From Haliclona indistincta (taxonomy: Eukaryota > Porifera > Demospongiae > Haplosclerida > Chalinidae): a stretch of DNA of 64,000 bases. The stretch's first letter is position 1. The number at the start of each line of letters is the position of its first letter. The stretch lies in contig OZ024788.1 of NCBI GenBank assembly GCA_964017065.1, positions 11,372,792 to 11,436,791 of the forward strand. The letters run 5' to 3'. Position numbers and translations under genes: made by a program. This document shows, in pieces, positions 24,620-35,172 of this stretch. The notes beneath the pieces were generated by a model that worked only from the letters and a program-made list of their open reading frames with translations, searched no databases and was not told the origin of the DNA.

Positions 24620-27600
24620 CATGTAAGTCATATTGCTGGGTCCAGGAGATATCTAGAATGAAACAAAATGAGATTTGAAATCCCCACATGTACCCAAAGA
24701 AGGAACTCACATGTAGAAATAGGTCAGTTATTGCCACGCCCAGCAATAAGGCGGAGCGTGTTCGTATATCGGTGGAATCCAACGTTCAAAGTCATATTGC
24801 TGGGTCCAGGAGACATCTAGAATGAAAGAAAATGAGATTTGAAATCCCCACATGTACCCAAAGAAGGAACTCACATGTAAAAATAGGTCAGTTATTGCCA
24901 TGCCCAGCAATAAGGCGGAGCGTGTTCGTATATCGGTGAAATTCAACTTTCAAAGTCATATTGCTGGGTCCAGGAGTCATTTAGAATGAAATAAAATGAG
25001 ATTTGAAATCTCCACATGTACCCAAAGAAGGAACTCACATGTAGAAAGAGGTCAGTTATTGCCACGCCCAGCAATAAGGCGTGGTGTTTCGTATCGGTAA
25101 GAATTCAACGTTCAAAGTCTTATTGCTGGGTCTAGGAGACATCTAGAATGAAAGAAAATGAGATTTGAAATCCCCACATGTACCCAAAGAAGGAACTCAC
25201 ATATAGAAGTAGGTCAGTTATTGCCACGCCCAGCAATAAGGCGGAGCGTGTTCGTATATCGATGGAATTCAACGTTCAAAGTCATATTGCTGGGTCCAGG
25301 AGTCATCTAGAATGAAAGAAAATGAGATTTGAAATCCCCACATGTACCCAAAGAAGGAACTCACATGTAGAAGTAGGTCAGTTACTGCCACGCCCAGCAA
25401 TAAGGCGTGGTGTTTCGTATCGGTAAGAATTCAACGTTCAAAGTCTTATTGCTGGGTCTAGGAGACATCTAGAATGAAAGAAAATGAGATTTGAAATCCC
25501 CACATGTACCCAAAGAAGGAACTCACATGTAGAAGTAGGTCAGTTATTGCCACGCCCAGCAATAAGGCGGAGCGTGTTCGTATATCGATGGAATTCAACG
25601 TTCAAACTCATATTGCTGGGTCCAGGAGTCATCTAGAATGAAAGAAAATGAGATTTGAAATCCCCACATGTACCCAAAGAAGGAACTCACATGTAAAAAT
25701 AGGTCAGTTATTGCCACGCCCAGCAATAAGGCGGAGCGTGTTCGTATATTGGTGGAATCCAACGTTCAAAGTCATATTGCTGGGTCCAGGAGACATCTAG
25801 AATGAAAGAAAATGAGATTTGAAATCCCCACATGTACCCAAAGAAGGAACTCACATGTAGAAGTGGGTCAGTTATTGCCACGCCCAGCAATAAGGCGGAG
25901 CGTGTTCGTATATCGATGGAATTCAACGTTCAAAGTCATATTGCTGGGTCCAGGAGTCATCTAGAATGAAAGAAAATGAGATTTGAAATCCCCACATGTA
26001 CCCAAAGAAGGAACTCACATGTAGAAATAGGTCAGTTATTGCCACGCCCAGCAATAAGGCGGAGCGTGTTCGTATATCGGTGGAATCCAACGTTCAAAGT
26101 CATATTGCTGGGTCCAGGAGACATCTAGAATGAAAGAAAATGAGATTTGAAATCCCCACATGTACCCAAAGAAGGAACTCACATGTAGAAGTAGGTCAGT
26201 TATTGCCATGCCCAGCAATAAGGCGGAGCGTGTTCGTATATATCGGTGGAATTCAACGTTCAAAGTCATATTGCTGGGTCCAGGAGTCATCTAGAATGAA
26301 ATAAAATGAGATTTGAAATCTCCACATGTACCCAAAGAAGGAACTCACATGTAGAAAGAGGTCAGTTATTGCCACGCCCAGCAATAAGGCGTGGTGTTTC
26401 GTATCGGTAAGAATTCAACGTTCAAAGTCATATTGCTGGGTGCAGGAGACATCTAGAATGAAACAAAATGAGATTTGAAATCCCCACATGTACCCAAAGA
26501 AGGAACTCACATGTAGAAGTAGGTCAGTCATTGCCACGCCCAGCAATAAGGCGTGGTGTTTCGTATCGGTAAGAATTCAACGTTCAAAGTCTTATTGCTG
26601 GGTCCAGGAGACATCTAGAATGAAACAAAATGAGAATTGAAATCCCCACATGTACCCAAAGAAGGAATTCACATGTAGAAGTAGGCCAGTTATAGCCACG
26701 CCCAGCAATAAGGCGTGGTGTTTCGTATCGGTAAGAATTCAACGTTCAAAGTCATATTGCTGGGTCTAGGAGACATCTAGAATGAAAGAAAATGAGATTT
26801 GAAATCCCCACATGTACCCAAAGAAGGAACTCACATGTAGAAGTAGGTCAGTTATTGCCACGCCCAGCAATAAGGCGGAGCGTGTTCGTATATCGATGGA
26901 ATTCAACGTTCAAAGTCATATTGCTGGGTCCAGGAGTCATCTAGAATGAAAGAAAATGAGATTTGAAATCCCCACATGTACCCAAAGAAGGAACTCACAT
27001 GTAGAAATAGGTCAGTTATTGCCACGCCCAGCAATAAGGCGGAGCGTGTTCGTATATCGGTGGAATCCAACGTTCAAAGTCATATTGCTGGGTCCAGGAG
27101 AAATCTAGAATGAAAGAAAATGAGATTTGAAATCCCCACATGTACCCAAAGAAGGAACTCACATGTAGAAGTAGGTCAGTTATTGCCATGCCCAGCAATA
27201 AGGCGGAGCGTGTTCGTATATCGGTGGAATTCAATGTTCAAAGTCATATTGCTGGGTCTAGGAGACATCTAGAATGAAAGAAAATGAGATTTGAAATCCC
27301 CACATGTACCCAAAGAAGGAACTCACATGTAGAAATAGGTCAGTTATTGCCACGCCCAGCAATAAGGCGGAGCGTGTTCGTATATCGGTGGAATCCAACG
27401 TTCAAAGTCATATTGCTGGGTCCAGGAGACATCTAGAATGAAATAAAATGAGATTTGAAATCCCCACATGTACCCAAAGAAGGAACTCACATGTAGAAGT
27501 AGGTCAGTTATTGCCACGCCCAGCAATAAGGCGTGGTGTTTCGTATCGGTAAGAATTCAACGTTCAAAGTCTTATTGCTGGGTCCAGGAGACATCTAGAA

Positions 27601-28105
27601 TGAAAGAAAATGAGATTTGAAATCCCCACATGTACCCAAAGAAGGAATTCACATGTAGAAGTAGGTCAGTTATAGCCACGCCCAGCAATAAGGCGTGGTG
27701 TTTCGTATCGGTAAGAATTCAACGTTCAAAGTCTTATTGCTGGGTCCAGGAGACATCTAGAATGAAAGAAAATGAGATTTGAAATCCCCACATGTACCCA
27801 AAGAAGGAATTCACATGTAGAAGTAGGTCAGTTATAGCCACGCCCAGCAATAAGGCGTGGTGTTTCGTATCGGTAAGAATTCAACGTTCAAAGTCATATT
27901 GCTGGGTCTAGGAGACATCTAGAATGAAAGAAAATGAGATTTGAAATCCCCACATGTACCCAAAGAAGGAACTCACATGTAGAAGTAGGTCAGTTATTGC
28001 CACGCCCAGCAATAAGGCAGAGCGTGTTCGTATTGGTGGAATTCAACGTTCAAAGTCTTATTGCTGGGTCCAGGAGTCATCTAGAGTGAAAGAAAATGAG
28101 ATTGT
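24620..28105. repeat. About 164-bp satellite array, about 21 copies
   Basis: Units share tattgctgggtccaggag, aatgagatttgaaatcccca and gccacgcccagcaataaggc. Two subtypes alternate: gcggagcgtgttcgtatatc and gcgtggtgtttcgtatcggt. Each unit contains an inverted repeat (ATTGCTGGG/CCCAGCAAT). On the minus strand every unit has TTTTCTTTCATTCTAG before a roughly 105-base block, and CTACATGTGAGT after it, mimicking an exon with acceptor and donor. The recurrent minus-strand ORFs (WTQQYDFERWIPPIYEHAPP) come from this repeat. Confidence 0.93.
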
Positions 28106-29252
28106 TTTGATGGAATGCAGCACATTTATTATCAAAGCCACTGAATATGTTTTATGCTATATGTACATATCGAAAGAGTGTGTTCGCATCAGGTACTTGT
28201 AGATACTTTTGCTGGGTTCTAGATAATTAGTTTAACTCTCTAGGACCGATGCAAGTATCTTTTTTACAAAAGCTAAACAACTTAATAACAATAATTAATT
28301 TTTAGTCTTATTAATATTAAAAGCCACACCCAGCTGATACAGGTATACTATTTTTAATGGACTCAGACTGCATGGACTGGTCTGACCCAGAGCCTGGGTC
28401 GTTTCTCCCATGTATTATGACTCACTGTATACTGTTGCTACGACTTGCTCTGTCTTTTTCTTGCGTTAGTATAGTAGTATAATGCGCGCGCACACAAGCG
28501 CACTGTTCTAGTCCAATCGAGTCCAATTTACAAGTACGCAATACAATGTGTCATTATAGGCACAATGCACAAAACCACAAGAATGTAGTTTTATGGTTTC
28601 TATGAATGTGGTGCTGGCGAATGTGGTGCCAGCTTCAGCCGAGTCAAAACGGAAGTGACCAATCAAATTCACTTATACTCAATTATTCGTGTGTTTGATT
28701 GATATTGCTTGCTATACAGGATGTACGCTATCTACTGTAGTCTGTTGGTCCCTAGCCCTCACTCATAGCTGTGTGCTATCTCCTGTAGTCTGTTGGTCCC
28801 TAGCCCTCACTCATAGCTGTGTGCTAGATGTACTGTATCACAGCAGCTATACATTAGCTCCATATCATGTGTGTACATCAGCTGTACTGTATCATGAGGA
28901 CTGGCTGTGAGTGATCTAGTGTTAGCTATTGGGTGATGAGGGGTTAATAATATTAGCAACTAACATGTGTATTAGTGTAATGACAAACATCCAGTTAGTG
29001 ACTTTCATGGCAAATATAACAGCTGCATTCAAACTGGCTGCATTTAATAAAAGATTTTACTATGGTCAAATTTTTAGCATTTGTTCTTATTTTGATCAAT
29101 AAGGCACCGCCCACATTGGTTCCAGTACATAGTGCATGAGAAGCCAAGACTAGTTGCTTATTAATTAACACAACATTCTGTGTGTTATTATTGATGCCCC
29201 GCCTTCTTCTATGTTATTATTATTGATGCCCCGCCTCCTTCTATCCATCTAG
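28106..29252. other. Upstream of the channel exons; no recognised gene
   Basis: A 51-52-bp direct duplication (tgtagtctgttggtccctag) lies at about 28735-28840. I looked for helices S1-S3 of the channel that follows and did not find them. Confidence 0.4.
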
Positions 29253-29992
29253 CGTAACATGGGGATGATTCTAAAGCTGTTTATATTCCGTCGTCAGTTC
29301 TGGCTACTGGACCTACCATCACTACTGCCATTACAGCTGTTGTATGTGATACCAGCACTGAGATACACTGCCCTTAATAACCGAGATTACTCAGGGTTAG
29401 TTAGCCTCCCTCCCTCAGGCTCTGTAAGCTATTCATAGTCTACCTGTACATAGTCCATCTCTATTGCTGTGCCTACTATGCTGCTTCTGTTAGTATCGGA
29501 CTAGGTACTGATGAATGGGTCTATGATGGGCGGGGCAACAGGTGAGTGGGCGGGGCTGGCTCCTAGTAGATCATGTGCCTAATTTTGATGCAGTCGTCAA
29601 AAAGAATGAATGCTCAATAATAAATGGAATATTTGTTCCGTTATTTCATCATCTACCATAGATTGTCATGGATGGTAAATTTGTGATTTTTGCAAATGAA
29701 CTTGCTTTTGCAAAAAATTGTCAATGACATGGACTTTGTTGTTGCTTCTAATTTGCCAAAATATACAAGCCACGAAAATAACCTTCAGTAGATACATTAT
29801 AGCACCCAGGAATTTAATGTGTGCAATATCTTCTCTTGCTCTAGCTATCTCCATTGCTTCTATTGGGCTGTGTTGACCTCTGGTACAATACATGACCTTC
29901 ATCTCAGAGATCCTGTCAAGACACTCGAGTATATAGTAGAGATGCTGGGATACCTGTTGGGAGTGTTCATCATAGCAAGCATCATCTGTGAG
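29253..29992 (+). CDS. CNG-type cation channel, three exons covering about S4 to S6
   Basis: Exon 29253-29395 reads FRRQFWLLDLPSLLPLQLLY, IPALRYTALNNRDYSG (S4-like). Exon 29419-29541 reads LFIVYLYIVHLYCCAYYAAS, GLGTDEWVYDGRGNR (S5 and turret). Exon 29845-29992 reads SYLHCFYWAVLTSGTIHDLH, TLEYIVEMLGYLLGVFIIAS (pore and S6). Splice phases agree throughout. The order matches cyclic-nucleotide-gated channels, which pass cations across the plasma membrane. The filter position normally TIGE reads TIHD. S1-S3, the C-linker and the nucleotide-binding domain are not found in the window, so this may be a truncated gene or one with distant exons. Confidence 0.7.
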
Positions 29993-30095
29993 GTTAGTAT
30001 ACTATCATCTGTGAGGTTAGTATACTATCATCTGTGAGGTTAGTATACTATCATCTGTGAGGTTAGTATACTATCATCTGTGAGGTTAGTATACT
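29979..30095 (+). repeat. 23-bp tandem repeat, five copies, repeating an exon end and its splice donor
   Basis: The unit atcatctgtgaggttagtatact covers the last coding bases of the channel exon (ATC ATC TGT GAG) and the GTTAGT donor. Five equivalent donors therefore lie in a row. The unit is not a multiple of three, so use of a later donor shifts the frame. Confidence 0.9.
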
Positions 30096-30324
30096 ATCGT
30101 TCTGCTGAGTGCCTTCCATTGTCTTCTACCATTAGTGGTTGTTGGTAAAAATTCCTGCTTTGGGATTTGAATCCTAACACACTCGCTTGCTAGGCGACCA
30201 CACACTGCCAAGTCACTCGCTCCAACACACAGATGAGTGTACTGGAGAATATGAGGGTTATTTTTAATGGCATGGTTTAGAATCTGAACCCTAGCTCACA
30301 CTGTTAGGCTAGCACACTCATGTT

Positions 30325-30356
30325 GACACCTTCTGACACGCACCCACACACTCACA

Positions 30357-30393
<37 letters not shown>

Positions 30394-30512
30394 TCACTCG
30401 CTCACTCACTCACACACCCACACACACACTCACACACGCTCGCTCACTCACTCATTAACTCACTCACTCACTCACTCACTCACTCACTCACTCACTCACT
30501 CACTCACTCACA
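30325..30512. repeat. (CA)n and (CACT)n microsatellites
   Basis: Mixed CA and CACT/CTCA simple repeats. The plus-strand His/Thr/Ser ORF here is an artefact of the repeat. Confidence 0.9.
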
Positions 30513-30535
30513 TGTTCCATTCTCTTTCTCTCAGA

Positions 30536-31290
30536 TCAGTAAGCCTGTGTATTAGGATCAGTCCGTATAGCTGGTAATAGCCTGTGTATTAGGGTCAGTC
30601 CGTATAGCTGGTAATAGCCTGTGTATTAGGGTCAGTCAGTATAGCTGGTAATAGCCTGTGTATTAGGGTCAGTCAGTATAGCTGGTAATAGCCTGTGTAT
30701 AAGGGTCAGTCAGTATAGCTGGTAATAGCCTGTGTATTAGGGTCAGTCAGTATAGCTGGTAATAGCCTGTGTATTAGGGTCAGTCAGTATAGCTTGTAAT
30801 AGCCTGTGTATTGGGGTCAGTCAGTATAGCTGGTAATTGCCTTTGTATTAGGGTCAGTCAGTATAGCTGGTAATAGCCTGTGTATTAGGCTCAGTATAGC
30901 TGGTAATAGCCTGTGTATTAGGGTCAATCAGTATAGCTGGTAATAGCCTGTGTATTAGGGTCAGTCAGTATAGCTGGTAATAGCCTGTGTATTAGGGTCA
31001 GTCAGTATAGCTGGTAATAGCCTGTGTATTAGGGTCAGTCAGTATAGCTGGTAATAGCCTGTGTATTAGGGTCAGTCAGTATAGCTTGTAATAGCCTATG
31101 TATTGGGGTCAGTCAGTATAGCTGGTAATAGCCTGTGTATTAGGGTCAGTCAGTATAGCTGGTAATAGCCTGTGTATTAGTGTCAGTCAGTATAGCTGGT
31201 ATTAGCCTGTGTATTAGGGTCAGTCAGTATAGCTGGTAATAGCCTGTGTATTAGGGTCAGTCAGTATAGCTGGTAATAGCCTGTGTTTTA
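30536..31290. repeat. 37-bp minisatellite, about 20 copies
   Basis: The unit tagcctgtgtattagggtca plus gtcagtatagctggtaa is 37 bases, with few substitutions and one shortened unit near 30890. Confidence 0.95.
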
Positions 31291-31537
31291 AGGTGGCGGG
31301 TTACCGTTCGATATGAATATTAATGAGTTAAATTATTTTGCTTGTAACTTTTGACAGAAACTATTACAGAGTACAATACTTGTTATGGAGCATGCTGACG
31401 TGCGTCCATGCTTCACTAGCGACTTTCAACAAGATCTGAAAACCGAGAAGTGCGCGCGATCTCTGGAACGCTGTAGCAATTTTTCAAACCAAAATTCTCG
31501 ACGTGCAGCAATAGCACGTCTACAATAAAGCACTGTA

Positions 31538-31730
31538 CTTCAAGCCAAGGACACTGCCGAGGGCATGACCAGGCCTTTTTTCACTTTTCTTTCTCGAGTC
31601 CTGAGTTATCGTCGACGGACTAAGAATTTTTGCTAGTGACCCGTGCTTTAGAATTCATAAAAAAATCTACAAGAGCAAAATTCAAAAAAAGACCTGGTCA
31701 TGCCCTCGGCAGTGTCCTTGGCTTGAAGAT
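31538..31730. repeat. Inverted repeat with about 45-bp arms
   Basis: The left arm starts cttcaagccaaggacactgc (31538). The right arm ends as its complement (about 31684-31730), around a spacer of about 100 bases. It looks like a small foldback or MITE-like element. Flanking target duplications were not resolved. Confidence 0.75.
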
Positions 31731-31869
31731 TGAAAATGATATTATATTATTTATTCACCACCTTCAATCTCCAGTGCACTGTCCTTTGTCAAATTGTATG
31801 CTCTTTCACTGTAGAGCAACAACCATTACCATCTTAATTCATCCACCATTTTATCCTCTTATACTGCAA

Positions 31870-32535
31870 CAGATATTACCACAGCAACTACCGTACCTAC
31901 TTCATCTGTCTTATCTACTCACTCTGCTTTGTCAGTCAATTTTAGTCATGATATCTCCTCGACTGCTGTGATGCCTTCTAGCAGTGTGATCACACCCACT
32001 GACACACACTCTAGCAGTGTGACTCTCACACCCACTGGCACACCCTCTAGCAGTGTGACCATACAAACTGACACTCCCTCTAGCAGTGTGATCACAACAT
32101 CACAACCTCTAGTGGTGTGATCACACCCACTGACACACCCTCTAGTGGTGTGATCACACCCATTGACACACGCTCTACTGGTGTGATCACACCCACTGAC
32201 ACACGCTCTAGCAGTGTGATCACATCATCACACCCACTGACACACGCTCTAGTGGTGTGACCACACCCACTGACACACCCTCTAGTGGTGTGATCATACC
32301 CACTGACACGCCTACTATGCCTACCAGTGTAATTGAAAATCAGGTTGCAGTAACATTGAGTGGATTGACAATTAGCGCTGTAAGTTTATTACAACATTGT
32401 GTATTCAATCATTGTATGTACTTTTAGTTCACAAATGAGAAGAAACAAGCATTTCAACAAGCTACAGCTGCAGCATTGAACACTGATTACATGATTTACA
32501 TCCATCTAGCATCAGTCAGCATAATTTATAGCTAA
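31870..32535 (+). CDS. Ser/Thr-rich (mucin-like) protein fragment with SEA-like segment
   Basis: The plus strand reads a Thr/Ser-rich segment (TATDITTATTVPTSSV), then imperfect repeats of about 10 residues (PSSSVITPTDT, PSSSVTIQTDT). Frame is lost at about 32115. Further on, NQVAVTLSGLTISA and, after a GTAAGT..TTTTAG intron, FTNEKKQAFQQATAAALN form a short fold resembling SEA-like segments, ending in TAG near 32535. Such proteins are usually cell-surface or secreted. The start is not identified and the repeat region is out of frame with the 3' part, so this may be a fragment. Confidence 0.4.
31975..32315. repeat. About 30-bp minisatellite within the Ser/Thr-rich segment
   Basis: Units of the form ccctctagcagtgtgatcac acccactgacaca, with agcagt/agtggt variants and some length changes that are not multiples of three. 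Confidence 0.85.
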
Positions 32536-32543
32536 GTACAATT

Positions 32544-33113
32544 TTAATCGAATGAAAAAATTTTCAGAAGTTCAAGTGCAGGCAGTCCCAAAAGATTCAA
32601 ACGTGGATCACCCCTTACAGCTAGCTCTTCATATTGCAGAGGCAGCAATGACACTGGTGGATTCTCAACACATAAATTTCCTCTGCATAATCTTCCTTGC
32701 AGGCGAAAGGGATGTGAACCAACAGTTTCCACAATAGCCATCGCATCTCGAAGCCTCATCACAGCTCCAGTACCAAAATACGCAAAATGAGGAGCCCCCG
32801 TATCGATAATGAATGGTATCGGAATGACATTGTCTCCCTTCATATGCAATGGAAGTGTCATAACAATTCGACGTATTGACTTTCCAACTGGAGTATAGAC
32901 TTTCAGCATAGGTGGTGTCTCCCCAAACTTTCTTATGAAGTGTTGTTTGCTGACAACCCTTAGAAAATCAGGATCTGGTTGAGGAAGATCAATTTCTTGT
33001 AAAAGGAACTCCGGTGAGCCTACAATAGAGATAGACGAGTCTACCAAAGTCCGATGACTGGAAGTCGTCTGAAGAAGGGGAACAACTTGCTTTACACGAT
33101 GAAAGAAACGCAT
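32544..33113 (-). CDS. Retropepsin-like aspartic protease, intact 189-residue ORF
   Basis: One uninterrupted ORF from MRFFHRVKQV to a TGA or TAA stop. Residues around 105-115 read IPFIIDTGAPHF, with the DTGA active-site signature of single-lobed aspartic proteases. About 60 residues later GDPRLNLLGLPALELL matches the ILG-type block near the C-terminus of retropepsins. No reverse transcriptase, gag or integrase is adjacent. It may be a domesticated or stand-alone retroelement protease, or a relic that has stayed open. The start is the first ATG, giving an N-terminal segment of about 85 residues before the fold. It would cut peptides as a homodimer if active. Confidence 0.6.
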   Translation of the reverse strand: MRFFHRVKQVVPLLQTTSSHRTLVDSSISIVGSPEFLLQEIDLPQPDPDFLRVVSKQHFIRKFGETPPMLKVYTPVGKSIRRIVMTLPLHMKGDNVIPIPFIIDTGAPHFAYFGTGAVMRLRDAMAIVETVGSHPFRLQGRLCRGNLCVENPPVSLLPLQYEELAVRGDPRLNLLGLPALELLKIFSFD

Positions 33114-33129
33114 TATCGAGCTCTAGCTG

Positions 33130-33850
33130 TGATTTAGTCATGCGCCATTAGTAGTCTCGTCCCCAGACCACACCCTCTGCTACGCGAGAGTATATATAGT
33201 AGGTCTGGTTATTATGCCTCGGTGGGCGGAGCCACGAGGCATACATACAGTAATATCGTGCTGTCCAGTCGAATCGCCAAGGTCGAAAGTTAATTATAAA
33301 GGGGCGTGTTCTTACGCATTATTTTGTGCACTTCCGGTTTGCTCAGTAATACTCAGCGTGGTGCTTTCCGTGATCACATTTCTGAAACTGCTGCGGCTAG
33401 CGATTTATGGCTATAACGCTGCGTTACCTCTATCTTCTAGGATTAGAGTAAAATTAAAAAGGAAGCTATGGCTTTTCGTAACAAGACGCTAGAACGTTTC
33501 CAGTGAGACCACCACAATTCTTTAAAAAAATAGTTGCCCATGCATTTGCCGTCCGAACAGCAGTTGGCAATAAATTTTTGTTAGTCCTGTTGTTAACACT
33601 TAGTTCAATGGTTGTTCCAGTGAGAAATTCAACAATCGGCTTGGTTCTGTATTACTAGCATTAATATTCATGGACGGTACATTATCTATTTTACATGTGT
33701 ACCGCCCACGTTGACATAGCAGCTGCACAACTACATACGAGGATAAGCACTCTCTGTTAGTGAAGTGAGTTCATTAAAGTGGATTTCAAGTAGTATTTAT
33801 AATAATACATGTATACATTCAATTATAGAACTACATCTGTCGAGACAGAA
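33130..33850. other. Repeat-rich stretch without a gene
   Basis: Contains TAGTCTCGTCCCCAGACC (33149), resembling the ends of the inverted-repeat elements elsewhere in the window, and the palindrome ATGCCTCG..CGAGGCAT at about 33212-33241. No coding region is seen. Confidence 0.5.
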
Positions 33851-33852
33851 CA

Positions 33853-35172
33853 ATGAGTTCCAGTGAAAACTGCAGCAAGACTACACCTAGCAGTACCAGC
33901 ACAAACAGACAGGTGATGAGCAGTATCCACCCAGGTCGGCCATGCCACCCTTGTAGTCTATGTGGGCAGGGTAATCTATCTAAATACTTCCACCCAAAAT
34001 CATGGAAGAATCCAGACCTTGTGGCCAAGCTCCAAGAGACAGAGCCTGAGGCTGATATACAGCCCGACAGCTGCATATGTCGACCCTGCAGGGATGATGT
34101 AAATAAGATCAAAAATCCTGGCTATATTCCTAGATGGAAAAGATCTAGTAAACCTGAATCAAAATGCTGTTATCCAGACTGTAAAAATGTATCAAAAAAA
34201 AAAACAACAAAACTAGCAAACCAAAAAAAAAATATCACAACTACTAAATGTTCAAGTCGAGCAAAGTGAAACTGAGGACGGGCAAGCAGCAGTGCTTTGC
34301 ACAGAGCACTATATAAAGTTTTATAGGATTCTGAATCCTAGAAAGGACAGAAATTGTGGTGTATGTAAAAAGTCGCTTACTGACCTTGGCAAATGTTGAA
34401 GATGTCCCAATAGTGAGCTAATCAACAGCTACCTACAACAGAATACAGATTTTTCAGGTCATATAGAAAGCGAAGACTATATTATGTGCAATGCATGCTA
34501 TAGAGCCCAGCTAGTGACAATTAAACATCTCAACAACACTGTTACCAGCACAGATGCAGATCTTGTCCAAACAATGGACAAGATCAAGCATGAAACAGGC
34601 GACCTCTTTGACGTACGAACATTGGAGCAAGCTATATTATATGCATCTCGAATAACAGCAGTCCATGTTGGTGAAACCCTTTTAAAACAGAATGCTCTTT
34701 TGCTGCCAGATGTGTATGAGTTTTTTCAGCACAAATTGCATGAAATTTCACAATTACGTAAAATCAATATTGAAAATTCTTTCGCCAATTCAAACTGGTT
34801 TCGTAGCCAGCTCTCTTCTTTATTGGAGCACCACATGGCGTATCAGTGTCCTGTGAAGAGAAACGGCACAGTTTTGTACCGTTATGGTGGTAATCTAATG
34901 CATGCACTTAGCTTCTCGCTAAGTGCAGCAAGAAGACACAAACACAATGATAATAAATCAGATGCTAAATCAGATGGAACCATACAATGCGATGAGAAAT
35001 TAGTAAGCAATGCTGAGGAGTCAGACTCTAGGATCTGGCTACATGTCATCAATTCTACTGGTCAAAAAAACTAGTACACAGTCCAGATACAGATGTGTAT
35101 CATATTGGGCTACCAATTATTTCAGAGACTAGTCTAGATGTACTTGTACAATTAAGTCCGAATGCACTAGTA
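33853..35172 (+). pseudogene. Broken transposon-type gene (zinc-binding head, PIN-like tail)
   Basis: Frame 1 from ATG 33853 gives CSLCGQGNLSKYFHPKSW, CICRPCRDDVNKI (CxxC pairs). Frame is lost in A-runs near 34195-34230. Reading resumes with LCTEHYIKFYRILNPRKDRN, CGVCKKSL and hits TGA at 34398. An open block 34484-35074 (196 residues) continues CNACYRAQL through RIWLHVINSTGQKN, is shifted once more in an A-run, and ends SPDTDVYHIGLPIISE. The SPDTDV block resembles the acidic motif of PIN-like nuclease proteins found in some DNA transposons. This assignment is tentative. Three or more lesions indicate decay. It abuts the truncated SHIP-like gene. Confidence 0.55.

Noticed and set aside
24728..27526. 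Repeated short ORFs resembling membrane proteins (SFFGYMWGFQISFSFIL)
   Set aside because: They are the 164-bp satellite read through an intron-like segment; every unit ends in the same stop.
20830..28105. CRISPR array
   Set aside because: Units are contiguous near-identical satellites without unique spacers, in a eukaryotic context.
32544..33113. Full retrotransposon or viral polyprotein
   Set aside because: Only a protease-like domain is present; no reverse transcriptase, integrase, capsid or long terminal repeats were found nearby.
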